This document shows, one piece after another, positions 7,975-15,778 of a stretch of 34,364 bases of DNA; positions within the stretch are counted from its first letter, which is position 1; every line of letters starts with the position of its first letter. The position numbers were made by a program, and so were the translations under genes. The notes beneath the pieces are model-generated. The model saw nothing but the letters and a program-made list of their open reading frames with translations. It was not told the origin of the DNA and did not search any database. Source of the stretch: JBNJGT01 sp046496745 (GTDB lineage Archaea > Nanobdellota > Nanobdellia > Woesearchaeales > JACJVW01); contig JAWOGQ010000034.1 in NCBI GenBank assembly GCA_046496745.1, positions 1-34,364 of the forward strand. The letters are read 5' to 3'.

Positions 7975-9448
7975 ACCTGGATGTTATCTTTTCAAGGATG
8001 AAACAGATAGAATAATCTATGTCGGTAAGGCTAAGAATATTTCTAAAAGGGTGAACAGCTATTTTCAAAAGGAGCTTGATCCGAAGACTGAGGCGCTTGT
8101 ATCCCATATCGATTCAGTGGATTTCATCGTAACCAGGAGCGAGGTAGAGGCTTTAATCCTTGAGAATACGCTTATCAAAAGGCATCAGCCTAAGTATAAC
8201 ATCAATCTTAAGGATTCTAAGCGGTATGCATACCTGAAGATAACTGAAGAGGAATTTCCCAGGCTGGTTCTTGCACGGCGGAGGACTAAGGGTACTTTTT
8301 TCGGACCTTTCGTTTCAGGACAGGAGCGTGAGTATATCCGGCGTTTTCTTACAAAGACTTTCAAGCTTCGCACCTGCAAGAGGATGCCAAAGAAGCCATG
8401 CCTTCGTTATCATATAAACCTTTGCACTGCACCCTGTATAGGTGGAATCTCTAGGAAGGATTATGAGTACAGGGTCGAGGCAGTGAAAAAGGTTCTTTCT
8501 GGAAAGACCCATGACCTGATCGCTGAGCTTGAACAGAAGATGAAAGCATATTCTGATTCAGAAGATTTTGAGCGGGCAAAGGAGATGAGGGATCATATCC
8601 AGGCGCTGAAGTACCTGGAGAATCGGCAGACCATGGACAGGAGAAAGAGATATGATGAGGATATCATCAACTATATCGTTGAAAACGGTCAGGTGTATCT
8701 GTTGCTCTTTAATGTGTATAAAGGGACTCTTGCGCAAAAGCATGAGTTCACTTTCGAATATACGCCTGATTTCTTTGAGGAGTTTCTGGTGCAGTATTAT
8801 TCAGAGGCCAACAGGCCAAAAGAGGTGATTGTTCCGCGGGAAGTAAGTTCTGTTTTCAAGGAATGGTTCAGGGTGACTGTTCCCAGGCGAGGTGAGAAGC
8901 GGCAACTTTTGTCTTTGGTAAAGCGGAACGTGGAGTTGACTTTCTTTGGGAATATGAAGAAGGTAGAATCTTTACAAAAGGAACTTGGATTGAAGGAGGC
9001 TCCAACTGTCATCGAATGCATTGATATCAGCCATCTGTCAGGAAGCTCGACTGTTGGTTCACTTGTGCAGTTTCGGAATGGCAGGCCTGATAAGTCCAAT
9101 TATCGCCGCTTTAAGATCAAGACTGTGGAAGGGATATCTGATACTGATTCTATCGCTGAGGTTGTCTGGCGGAGGTATTCACGCCTCAAAAAGGAAGGTC
9201 AGATGCTGCCGAACCTGGTGATAATTGATGGTGGACGGGGACAGTTGAATGCTGCGTTATCTGAACTGAGAAATATTGATGTGGTGGTTCCTATCATCGG
9301 GCTTGCAAAACGGGAGGAAGAGGTATACATGCCTGGTAAAGAGGCATTTCAGGCAAAAGGTGATGCGAAGCTTTTCTTGCAGGAGATAAGGGATGAGGCG
9401 CATCGATTTGCGATCTCTTATCACAGGCTGCTTAGGAGCAAGAGGTAG
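7919..9448 (+). CDS. uvrC: UvrC, excinuclease ABC subunit C, without the C-terminal HhH domain
   Basis: UvrC makes the two incisions flanking DNA damage. This 509-residue form has the N-terminal GIY-YIG nuclease (PGCYLFKD, IIYVGKAKNISKRV, and the catalytic glutamate in ALILENTLIK). Four cysteines at C153, C161, C169 and C173 match the family's [4Fe-4S] site. A UVR helix pair (about 200-235, DFERAKEMRDHIQALK) is the UvrB contact. The RNase H-like nuclease has ECIDISH, VIIDGGRGQL and DEAHRFAISYHR. The protein ends right after that last motif, so the tandem helix-hairpin-helix domain normally present is missing. The start is a GTG at 7919, nine bases after AAGGA and inside the zinc-ribbon gene; a TTG at 7940 is an alternative. 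Confidence 0.95.
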   Translation: MKRAKNALLKNGKTNLPNEPGCYLFKDETDRIIYVGKAKNISKRVNSYFQKELDPKTEALVSHIDSVDFIVTRSEVEALILENTLIKRHQPKYNINLKDSKRYAYLKITEEEFPRLVLARRRTKGTFFGPFVSGQEREYIRRFLTKTFKLRTCKRMPKKPCLRYHINLCTAPCIGGISRKDYEYRVEAVKKVLSGKTHDLIAELEQKMKAYSDSEDFERAKEMRDHIQALKYLENRQTMDRRKRYDEDIINYIVENGQVYLLLFNVYKGTLAQKHEFTFEYTPDFFEEFLVQYYSEANRPKEVIVPREVSSVFKEWFRVTVPRRGEKRQLLSLVKRNVELTFFGNMKKVESLQKELGLKEAPTVIECIDISHLSGSSTVGSLVQFRNGRPDKSNYRRFKIKTVEGISDTDSIAEVVWRRYSRLKKEGQMLPNLVIIDGGRGQLNAALSELRNIDVVVPIIGLAKREEEVYMPGKEAFQAKGDAKLFLQEIRDEAHRFAISYHRLLRSKR

Positions 9449-9453
9449 GTGCC

Positions 9454-9912
9454 TCATAGTTCTTTTGAAATCTCAATCCAGTTTCCACTTATCTTAAAAT
9501 TGGATTTGAGATAAAACCTTTTTACTTCTTGCTCGATCATAGCATATACTATTTTTACTCCTTTTTCTTTTGCGACTTGACAAAACACATCAATCAGTTC
9601 AGATCCAATCCCTTCTCCTCTTCTTCTGACATCTGTTCTTGTTTCATGGATCATTCCTTCAGTTTTCTTGGTTGGGACTATGAATCCTGTAATATAACCT
9701 TTGACACCATCTTCTTTTGCCACAATAAATATCCCAAAAGGATTGGAGACCAAATCTGAAAAATCTCTTATATCCCAATACTCTTCATTTTCTTGTCTTG
9801 AAAGTCTAAAACATTCTTCAACATCCTCGGTGGTAGCAATGCGATATTCCATAATCTCTTCTAGATTTTGTGTATTTATTTGTTTTTCCCTGTTTCTCTG
9901 GTATTCGGGCAT
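9454..9912 (-). CDS. GNAT-family N-acetyltransferase
   Basis: The 152-residue protein has a GNAT fold: an N-terminal YRIATTEDVEECFRLS helix region, a central strand GIFIVAKEDGVKGYITGFIV, the acetyl-CoA loop RRRGEGIGSEL matching R/Q-x-x-G-x-G/A, and a C-terminal YLKSNFKISGNWIEI. Members transfer acetyl groups from acetyl-CoA to amines; the substrate here cannot be read from sequence. ATG 9912 fits a TATA box about 25 bases upstream, while ATG 9852 (MEYRIATTED) would fit the usual GNAT N terminus, so the first 20 residues may be an extension. It is convergent with uvrC, six bases apart, and shares a divergent promoter region with the next gene. Confidence 0.85.
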   Translation of the reverse strand: MPEYQRNREKQINTQNLEEIMEYRIATTEDVEECFRLSRQENEEYWDIRDFSDLVSNPFGIFIVAKEDGVKGYITGFIVPTKKTEGMIHETRTDVRRRGEGIGSELIDVFCQVAKEKGVKIVYAMIEQEVKRFYLKSNFKISGNWIEISKEL

Positions 9913-9925
9913 GAGTTAAGCTACA

Positions 9926-9937
9926 TAATATTTATAA
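9926..9937. promoter_or_regulatory. Shared divergent TATA region
   Basis: ATAATATTTATAAAT lies between the GNAT gene (ATG 9912, minus) and the membrane-protein gene (ATG 9961, plus). Read either way it places a TATA-like centre about 25 bases from one start codon, so both genes may be leaderless and fire from one short region. Confidence 0.5.
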
Positions 9938-9960
9938 ATGTCTGAGTGTCATTGCTTATT

Positions 9961-10326
9961 ATGGGAGTTGAAGCAGCCGGGGCGTTTATCGGACTCATCT
10001 TTATAGGGTTCTGGTTCATGTTAATTTTCACGTTCATTGCTCTGGGTGCACTTTTTACAGCGTTCTGGATATGGATGCTAATTGATGCAATCCAGAGAGA
10101 GTATAAGAATGAGAATGATCGAATCTTGTGGATTGTTGTTATAGCTTTGACGGGTTTTATCGGAGCTGTGATCTATTATTTTGTGGTAAAAAAGAATAAG
10201 ACTGAGCAAGGGGCTAAGAACCCGAAAAGTAAACAGAAGACTAAATCAGTCAAGAAACAAAGCAAGCAGCCAAGAAACAAAGTGGCGGTCAGTAGTCAAA
10301 AAGGTTCTTCTGGGAAGAGCCGCTAA
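9961..10326 (+). CDS. Small membrane protein with PLDc_N-like domain and basic tail
   Basis: The protein has 121 residues from ATG 9961, 27 bases after the TATA element; an in-frame GTG at 9946 is less likely. Two hydrophobic helices (about 3-45 and 58-78) surround the motif FWIWMLIDAIQREYKN and ALTGFIGAVIYYFVV. This is the pattern of the PLDc_N domain, found alone in small membrane proteins and at the N terminus of cardiolipin synthases. It is followed by about 40 residues rich in Lys, Gln and Ser that should face the cytoplasm and could bind nucleic acid or lipid heads. No catalytic phospholipase domain is present. It overlaps the convergent polymerase gene by 38 bases. Confidence 0.7.
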   Translation: MGVEAAGAFIGLIFIGFWFMLIFTFIALGALFTAFWIWMLIDAIQREYKNENDRILWIVVIALTGFIGAVIYYFVVKKNKTEQGAKNPKSKQKTKSVKKQSKQPRNKVAVSSQKGSSGKSR

Positions 10327-12553
10327 TAAGCTCGTCAAAGTCAATACCGTATAGTTCCAGGATGGTCTGGGCGATTGGTCTCAACTGTTTTTCTATGTAA
10401 TGCTCATAGTCAATCGGGCTTTCAAGTTTCTCTACTGGTTCTGGTCCGTTCTGTGTTATGACATAGGTAATGATGTTTGACCTGAGGGTGTCCAGCTTTC
10501 GTGCTGCTTTCACGTGCGGCGGTGTTGTCTTGGTGTATTCGTCGAGGTCTTTTCTGATTGACTTTCTGTATATTAGCTTGTCATCGAATTTTCCTTTGTT
10601 GACGTTTTTTATTGTATCTTTGATATAGCCGGAGACTTCCTTCTTGTGGAAGACACGCTTCAATAGTTCCATCTGGAATTCCTTTGCAAGGTCGGTCCAG
10701 TCGCGGCGGACGAGTTCCATTCCAGTGACCTTGATCTCTTCTTTGCCGTCTTTTACCAGGAGACCTGCATATCTTTTTTTTGCTCCTCCTGTCTTACCGC
10801 GGATGCGGGGGAGGATGAGGACCTTGAACATCTTCTCGAACTCAAGCTCAAGGATGGAGTCGCGGCCGTATTTTTCCTTAATCTCGTCTGCAAAGTGCTT
10901 GTTGATATCTTTTGAGATACTGTTTCCGATGGATTCGGCTTTTTTTGGGTCTTTTGTGTTCAGGTCTACAAACACGCTGTCAGTATCACCGTACAATACA
11001 TTGTAACCTTTATCTGTTATTATCTCTTCAGTGGTCCTGATAATGTGGCGGGCGAATGATGTTATTGCGTTTGCCATGTCAAGGTTGTAGAATCGGCAGG
11101 TTGGGTTTGCAAGCACACCATAGAATGAGTTCATGATTATCTTTATTGCGTTGCTCTTGATGATGTCATTCTCCTTTTTTGCCTTGTCTCTTTCATTCCA
11201 GGATTCTTCGATTATTTCGGGCAGTATGCCCTGGTCATTCCTGAAACGTGCCTTGTTGGGAGCAACAATCGTGCCATCCTTATTATGTGAGATCGGGTCT
11301 ATATTAAAGGTCCTGATGACTGAGGGGTAGAGGGATTTGAAGTCAAGCACTACGACGTTCTCGTATATGCCTGGCTTTGGTGTCATCACGTAAGCGCCCT
11401 TGATCTTTTCATTGGAATCATCAAAGCCTGCGTTGGGACAGACATAGCCTTTCTTGTGGGCTTTTCGTATGTAGAGCGAGTCAAGGGCTGCGATGCTTCC
11501 CCTGACCCGGTCCAGTTGCAGGCCGGTGATGAGGGATTTCTTGATCATCAGTTCGATGAGTTTTGTTTTCTGGAGTATCTTTATCACAAGCTCTGAGTCC
11601 TTCAGGTTGTATTCTACTACCTTTTCAGGATGGGTCTTTACAATCTCTTCAAAATTGTCCCAGAATCCTTCTTCCAGTTCTACTTTCTTCTCTCCCAAAA
11701 GTTCAGATGCTACTGTATCAAGCTTGTAATCCTCCAGGTTGTATGCTTGCTTTACCAGGCTGATTCCGTCGAATACTATCCTTCCGGGAATGTCAGCAGA
11801 GCTTTCCCTGAAGAAATCATGCTGTATGCGGATCCTTGCGATCTCTTTATTTCGTCCAAGTCCAAGAGGTATATCATGGAACTTGCATCTTTCTCTTATG
11901 ACCCTGAGATCGAAGTCAATCAGGTTCCAGCCTGTGATTATATCAGGGTCCAGCTCCTGGATGCGTCTGATAAGGCCTTTTAGAAGGGATGCTTCATCCT
12001 TGTAAGAGGTTGCACCTTTCACTTTCCTGTCACTTATGATGTGGACTTCTCTTACTTTATGGTCAACAAGGCTTACTGAATAGATCTGTTTTACGTTCTT
12101 GTCAGTTTCAATGTCCAGGGCAAGGGTCTGCAGCTTCACTTCATAGGGGGGTTTCGGGGTTATTCTTGGATTCTCGTAGACTCGGATGCCCTCCTGCGTG
12201 GTGTGTTCACCTTTTATGTCAATTATTCCCTGGATATCATTATCGATGTAGAACCGCTGGACAAAGCGTATGTCTGCTTCATAGGTCTTGATCCCTGCTT
12301 CCTCGAAACCTTTCCGCAGTTCAGGGATCTCAGGAGGAACCTTGGCATACACCTTTGCCACTTTCTTTCCTGAGAAATCGGTGAGCTCTGTCTCTTCTTT
12401 ATTGTTAACCTTGGAATCTGCAGGGATAAATAAGTAGGGTTTGAATGGGATCTTCAGAAGGAAGGCTTCTTTGTTCTTTGCTCTGCCGTAGAGGTGGATG
12501 ATAGGAGTCTCATCCTGTATCCGGTATGTTCCATATAAGATATATCCAAGCAT
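10289..12553 (-). CDS. polB: Family B DNA polymerase
   Basis: The 754-residue protein is a complete archaeal replicative-type polymerase B with proofreading. Exonuclease motifs are LALDIETD (about 148), NLIDFDLRVI and the YNLKDSELV motif. Polymerase motif A is DFKSLYPSVI (about 403), motif B is KIIMNSFYGVL, and motif C is YGDTDSVFV with its aspartates near 522-524. The C terminus, SSQKNLFDY, fits a PCNA-interacting PIP box. No intein is inserted at the motifs where polymerase inteins commonly sit. The start at ATG 12553 is 24 bases from a TTTTATG TATA-like element. The last 38 bases overlap the membrane protein gene on the other strand. This gene is a main argument for an archaeal host. Confidence 0.97.
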   Translation of the reverse strand: MLGYILYGTYRIQDETPIIHLYGRAKNKEAFLLKIPFKPYLFIPADSKVNNKEETELTDFSGKKVAKVYAKVPPEIPELRKGFEEAGIKTYEADIRFVQRFYIDNDIQGIIDIKGEHTTQEGIRVYENPRITPKPPYEVKLQTLALDIETDKNVKQIYSVSLVDHKVREVHIISDRKVKGATSYKDEASLLKGLIRRIQELDPDIITGWNLIDFDLRVIRERCKFHDIPLGLGRNKEIARIRIQHDFFRESSADIPGRIVFDGISLVKQAYNLEDYKLDTVASELLGEKKVELEEGFWDNFEEIVKTHPEKVVEYNLKDSELVIKILQKTKLIELMIKKSLITGLQLDRVRGSIAALDSLYIRKAHKKGYVCPNAGFDDSNEKIKGAYVMTPKPGIYENVVVLDFKSLYPSVIRTFNIDPISHNKDGTIVAPNKARFRNDQGILPEIIEESWNERDKAKKENDIIKSNAIKIIMNSFYGVLANPTCRFYNLDMANAITSFARHIIRTTEEIITDKGYNVLYGDTDSVFVDLNTKDPKKAESIGNSISKDINKHFADEIKEKYGRDSILELEFEKMFKVLILPRIRGKTGGAKKRYAGLLVKDGKEEIKVTGMELVRRDWTDLAKEFQMELLKRVFHKKEVSGYIKDTIKNVNKGKFDDKLIYRKSIRKDLDEYTKTTPPHVKAARKLDTLRSNIITYVITQNGPEPVEKLESPIDYEHYIEKQLRPIAQTILELYGIDFDELISGSSQKNLFDY

Positions 12554-12662
12554 GGTTAGCTGAATACCTGCTTGCTACATAAAACTTACTGTTTAGTATC
12601 TGGTTTAGCATAAGATAACCATTTCAGTAACTTTTAAATATAAAAAGGCCCAGAATCCTTAA

Positions 12663-12668
12663 AAGGTG
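12663..12668 (+). promoter_or_regulatory. Shine-Dalgarno site of the 7-TM gene
   Basis: AGGTGAT precedes ATG 12678 by about nine bases and is fully complementary to the conserved 3' end of archaeal 16S rRNA. A TATA-like TTTAAATATAAAAA at 12632-12645 would give a short leader containing it. Most neighbouring genes lack such a site. Confidence 0.6.
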
Positions 12669-12677
12669 ATGTGACAA

Positions 12678-13427
12678 ATGGCTTTACAGGGAGAAATTTC
12701 ATTATTGATATTATTCGTGGGCATGGTTCTTAGCGCAATATTGACACTGTATTTTTCTATGAAGATACTCAAGAAAACAGCAGGTTCTAACAGGGGTTGG
12801 CTGTTTTATGCTTTGTTTGGTATGGCAAATAGCATAAATTCTTTTGCTGGGATTGTCCGTAGTGTGGTCTCGGGAGATAATGTCTTAAACATGGTCTTTC
12901 TCGTGCAAACAATCGTCATATTTGCATTCACGCTCTTTCTGATACTGGCCTTGACCATATTCGCAGAGGTTTTCAGGATAAATTCGAAGATATTCTCAAG
13001 AAGGAACATACTGATTGCAACAGGAATCGCACTTGTAGTGCTTGTGATATACGCTGATCGATACACATTTGCTTCAGTTTACTCGATGGCAAATCTCACT
13101 TTGATGTTTGGTTTCCTGTTCTCGATAGTTCCAATATATAGAATCATGAGTACAACCGGTAAACTTCCATGGAAGTTCTTGTTTGCGTCCCATATTATTA
13201 CTATAATCTCATTATACCTGATTTTTGCATCAATAGGATGCTGTTCAGGGGTAATTGAAGAGGGTTGTGCTGAATTGGGCTCTGATAGTTATCTGACAAT
13301 CCCTGCTCCGTGTACACCTGGTTTTGTCGGGGGATATGGTGCATATCTGATGCTGCTGCTACTCTCTACATGGCTCATGACTGGAGCTTTCTATCTTGTA
13401 AATAGGGGGCTTTCAAGGGTTAGCTAA
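12678..13427 (+). CDS. Seven-helix membrane protein of unknown function
   Basis: I do not recognise this 249-residue protein. It has seven strongly hydrophobic segments, at about residues 5-27, 38-58, 72-98, 110-126, 133-155, 165-188 and 213-240. Few charges lie between helices. The loop before the last helix is long and holds a vicinal Cys pair plus two further cysteines (GCCSGV, EEGCAEL, PAPCTPG), which suggests an extracytoplasmic disulfide-bonded loop. The count of seven helices resembles receptor-type 7TM sensor domains, but no signalling domain follows. Translation is led by a Shine-Dalgarno site. The following 210 bases, up to the ABC transporter, begin with T-rich runs that may terminate transcription. 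Confidence 0.75.
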   Translation: MALQGEISLLILFVGMVLSAILTLYFSMKILKKTAGSNRGWLFYALFGMANSINSFAGIVRSVVSGDNVLNMVFLVQTIVIFAFTLFLILALTIFAEVFRINSKIFSRRNILIATGIALVVLVIYADRYTFASVYSMANLTLMFGFLFSIVPIYRIMSTTGKLPWKFLFASHIITIISLYLIFASIGCCSGVIEEGCAELGSDSYLTIPAPCTPGFVGGYGAYLMLLLLSTWLMTGAFYLVNRGLSRVS

Positions 13428-13573
13428 GAATATTTTTTCTTTTTATCATTCCTCTTCTTGTTTATGTTAAGGAAAAGAGTATAACGGATTCATTGCAGAA
13501 AAAGCGTAAAATTATCAGAAGTCTTACTATATTCTATGTTTTTGATCCTTATATAAACTTTCATATTCTTTAA

Positions 13574-13591
13574 TATATCTTTTTAGATATA
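13574..13591 (+). repeat. Short inverted repeat upstream of the ABC transporter
   Basis: TATATCT and AGATATA flank a TTTT loop, a perfect seven-base-pair stem about 20 bases before the transporter's TATA-like TTTATTTATATA (13606-13617). It could be an operator or a weak hairpin; AT-rich palindromes of this size also arise by chance. Confidence 0.35.
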
Positions 13592-13639
13592 GATTCTAGA
13601 GACATTTTATTTATATAGTTCTTAGTGGTAATAAGGGAT

Positions 13640-15244
13640 ATGTACACGTGGGGCAATTATTTGCGGGACTATTGGACTCTTCTCAATGGCCAGAGGAGAG
13701 AGTTTGTTGTTTTTACTTTTGTAAGGGCATTAGCCAACCTTGCGCCTTTCATAACTGCGTATCTTCTGGGTGTAATAATCGATGGGTTTTCCGGAGGTAC
13801 AATGGATATAGAACTTCTTTTGTGGCTGAGTTCTCTGATTGCAGGGCTAAGTGCATTTCAGGTGTGGCTGAGGTTTTTCAGCAAAAAGCACCTGCAGAAT
13901 ATCGGAGCAAGGGTGCGTAAGGAATCACGGGTCCGGGCCCTGCAGAAGCTGCTTCTAGCTCAGATCGACCATGATGAGACTGGTGCGAAAGTCCAAAAGA
14001 TAACGCATGGGACTGAGAACATCTATCAGGGATTCAAGGACTTTTCAAATGCTGGAATCCAGATTATCACTAACCTTACCTTCGGGCTCGTCATATTTGC
14101 ATTCACTTCCTGGCAGTTTGTCCTGTATTCGGTGGTTTTTGCTGCAATCTATCTTTCCGGGGAATACTATTTCAACAAACGGCTTGATTACTGGCAGGAT
14201 CAGCTGAATAAGATCAGGGAGTTTGTTTCTGGCAAACTGCATGAGTCGGCAAGCAATGTCCAGACGATAAAGGCATTAGGTGTTTCGGATGCTCATATCT
14301 CAAATGCGAAGGATCATGAGCAAAAATACTATGAGGTATGGGAGAAGACCCGTGATGCGAGCCAGTTGAAATCAAAGACCATCAAGATGTTTTCAGGCTT
14401 TGCATATGGGGCATTTATCTTTCTCTTGGGATACAATGTGCTGCAAGGGGTTCTCACTGTCGGGCTAATATATACATACACGTCATATTTTGGTAGGTTA
14501 CGGAGCGCGCTTGAAGAGTTGACAAATAAATCGAATGATTTTATCAAGGTGAAATCTGCTGTGGGCAGGTTCATGACTTTGTTTGGTCTGAGGGAGGATG
14601 CTGATGGAACCCGGAATGCAGGTGAGTTCAAGTCCCTGGAGATGAAGGATGTGCATTTCTCGTACAAGGAAAGAAAGGTGCTTGATGGGTTCTCTCTCAG
14701 GATTTCTGCCGGAGAACGTATAGGTATCATGGGAAAGTCAGGGGCTGGTAAGTCAACCATAATCAAGTTGCTGCTTCGCTTGTATCGACCAGACCAGGGA
14801 AAGATAATGTTGAATGGCATGGGGCTTAACTCCATCAAGCGGCAGAGCCTGACCAGGCTTTTTACTGTGGCAGCTCAACAGTGCGAGTTGTTCAATCAGA
14901 GCCTGAGGGAGAACATCACCATGGGGGTTGAAGCAGGTGGGCTCATGGGGGTGGTGCGGATGGCGCAACTGGAAGGGGTTGTGGAAAGATTACCTGAAGG
15001 GCTTGATACCATGATCGGTGAAAAAGGATATAAATTAAGTGGAGGGGAAATGCAGAGGGTAAGTCTTGCAAGAGCATTGTACAAAGAGGCGCCTGTGCTG
15101 ATCCTTGATGAGGCAACCTCAGCGCTGGATCTCAAGACAGAAAAGAGGATAATGAGAACATTATTGCAGGCAGGAAAGACCATGATTGTAATCAGCCATC
15201 GGAAGAGCACTTTAAAGGGTCTGGATCGGGTCTATAAGATTTAA
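13640..15244 (+). CDS. ABC exporter half-transporter (TMD fused to NBD)
   Basis: The 534-residue protein has a type 1 ABC exporter membrane domain (about 20-305, six helices) and a nucleotide-binding domain (about 325-534). The latter shows Walker A GIMGKSGAGKST (near 361), Q-loop region AAQQCELFNQ, signature LSGGEMQRVSLARAL (near 467), Walker B VLILDEATSALD and switch histidine VISHR. Such proteins dimerise and use ATP to move lipids, peptides or drugs out of the cell; this substrate is unknown. ATG 13640 is preferred because it lies about 27 bases after the TATA element; a GTG at 13625 is in frame. No partner transporter is adjacent, so a homodimer is likely. Confidence 0.92.
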   Translation: MYTWGNYLRDYWTLLNGQRREFVVFTFVRALANLAPFITAYLLGVIIDGFSGGTMDIELLLWLSSLIAGLSAFQVWLRFFSKKHLQNIGARVRKESRVRALQKLLLAQIDHDETGAKVQKITHGTENIYQGFKDFSNAGIQIITNLTFGLVIFAFTSWQFVLYSVVFAAIYLSGEYYFNKRLDYWQDQLNKIREFVSGKLHESASNVQTIKALGVSDAHISNAKDHEQKYYEVWEKTRDASQLKSKTIKMFSGFAYGAFIFLLGYNVLQGVLTVGLIYTYTSYFGRLRSALEELTNKSNDFIKVKSAVGRFMTLFGLREDADGTRNAGEFKSLEMKDVHFSYKERKVLDGFSLRISAGERIGIMGKSGAGKSTIIKLLLRLYRPDQGKIMLNGMGLNSIKRQSLTRLFTVAAQQCELFNQSLRENITMGVEAGGLMGVVRMAQLEGVVERLPEGLDTMIGEKGYKLSGGEMQRVSLARALYKEAPVLILDEATSALDLKTEKRIMRTLLQAGKTMIVISHRKSTLKGLDRVYKI

Positions 15245-15246
15245 CA

Positions 15247-15385
15247 GAGTTTTTCGAATAATTCCGGCATCGACTTCGGCTTGAATTCCTTTTTAAAAAG
15301 AGGTGACACGTTGCACACAACACCTCCCCCTGTCACATAGAGACACTAATCGGCCTTCGATGATGCTTATTTTTTCGAAAAACTC
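15247..15385 (-). ncRNA. Structured intergenic element, candidate non-coding RNA
   Basis: The ends form a perfect 11-base inverted repeat (GAGTTTTTCGA at 15247-15257, TCGAAAAACTC at 15375-15385) enclosing 117 bases. Inside, CATCGA pairs with TCGATG, GTGACA (15303-15308) with TGTCAC (15331-15336), and GTTG with CAAC around a CACA loop. On the minus strand GAGGTG and CACCTC also form a hairpin followed by T5. A TATA-like element at 15404-15410 read on the minus strand would start transcription almost exactly at the outer stem. The same element also fits the plus-strand gene at 15431. I do not recognise it as tRNA, 5S, SRP or RNase P RNA. A 31-codon GTG frame on the minus strand (15241-15336) is an alternative reading. 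The strand assignment is tentative. Confidence 0.35.
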
Positions 15386-15403
15386 GATTTAACAGACATT
15401 TTT

Positions 15404-15411
15404 TTATATTA
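15404..15411. promoter_or_regulatory. TATA-like element usable in both directions
   Basis: The TTTATATTA stretch is centred 25 bases before ATG 15431 on the plus strand, and about 23 bases before the outer stem of the structured element on the minus strand. Confidence 0.5.
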
Positions 15412-15430
15412 GAACAGCCTATTACTTTTT

Positions 15431-15778
15431 ATGATATCAGCAGTAGTAGGAGCAACAACGAATGCATCTAAGTATGGTTACAAAGTAGTAAAGCATCTTT
15501 TAGATATAGGTGAAGATGTGGTTCCGGTAAACCCGAAGGGAGGAAACCTGATGGGTCTTGAAGTCTATCCAGATCTTGCTTCTATCCCAGACGGGGTGGA
15601 CAGGGTAATATTTGTTGTGCCTCCAAAGGTGACTGAAAAGGTCCTGGAAGATGTAAAAGCTCTTGAAATAAAAGAGGTCTGGATGCAGCCGGGAAGTGAG
15701 AGTCAGGCCGCAGTCGATTATTGTGAAGAGAATGGTATCAAATGTGTTAGGGCCTGTATCATGACTCATGAGAAATAA
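15431..15778 (+). CDS. CoA-binding domain protein (Rossmann fold)
   Basis: The 115-residue protein is a single CoA_binding_2 type Rossmann domain: VVGATTNASKYGYKVVKHL at the start, then DVVPVNPKGG, GLEVYPDLASIPDGVDRVIFVVPP, VWMQPGSES, and CVRACIMT at the end. The arrangement matches YccU/CoA-binding proteins related to the N-terminal part of succinyl-CoA synthetase alpha. Their cellular role is poorly defined. ATG 15431 sits 25 bases after the TATA element, consistent with a leaderless mRNA. Its end overlaps the convergent unknown gene by 13 bases. Confidence 0.85.
   Translation: MISAVVGATTNASKYGYKVVKHLLDIGEDVVPVNPKGGNLMGLEVYPDLASIPDGVDRVIFVVPPKVTEKVLEDVKALEIKEVWMQPGSESQAAVDYCEENGIKCVRACIMTHEK

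Noticed and set aside
10289..12553. Possible intein in DNA polymerase B
   Set aside because: The length and the continuous motifs A, B and C leave no room for one.
14329..14838. Open frame of 169 codons on the minus strand within the ABC transporter
   Set aside because: Antisense to conserved Walker A region and without promoter or ribosome site.
15241..15336. 31-codon frame on the minus strand beginning VTGGGVVCNVSPLF
   Set aside because: Too short to support alone, starts with GTG and lies in the structured element. It is kept as an alternative reading there.
15344..15356. ACACTAATCGGCC resembles the 3' end of some bacterial 23S rRNAs
   Set aside because: The match is about ten bases with no other rRNA sequence around it, so it is treated as coincidence.
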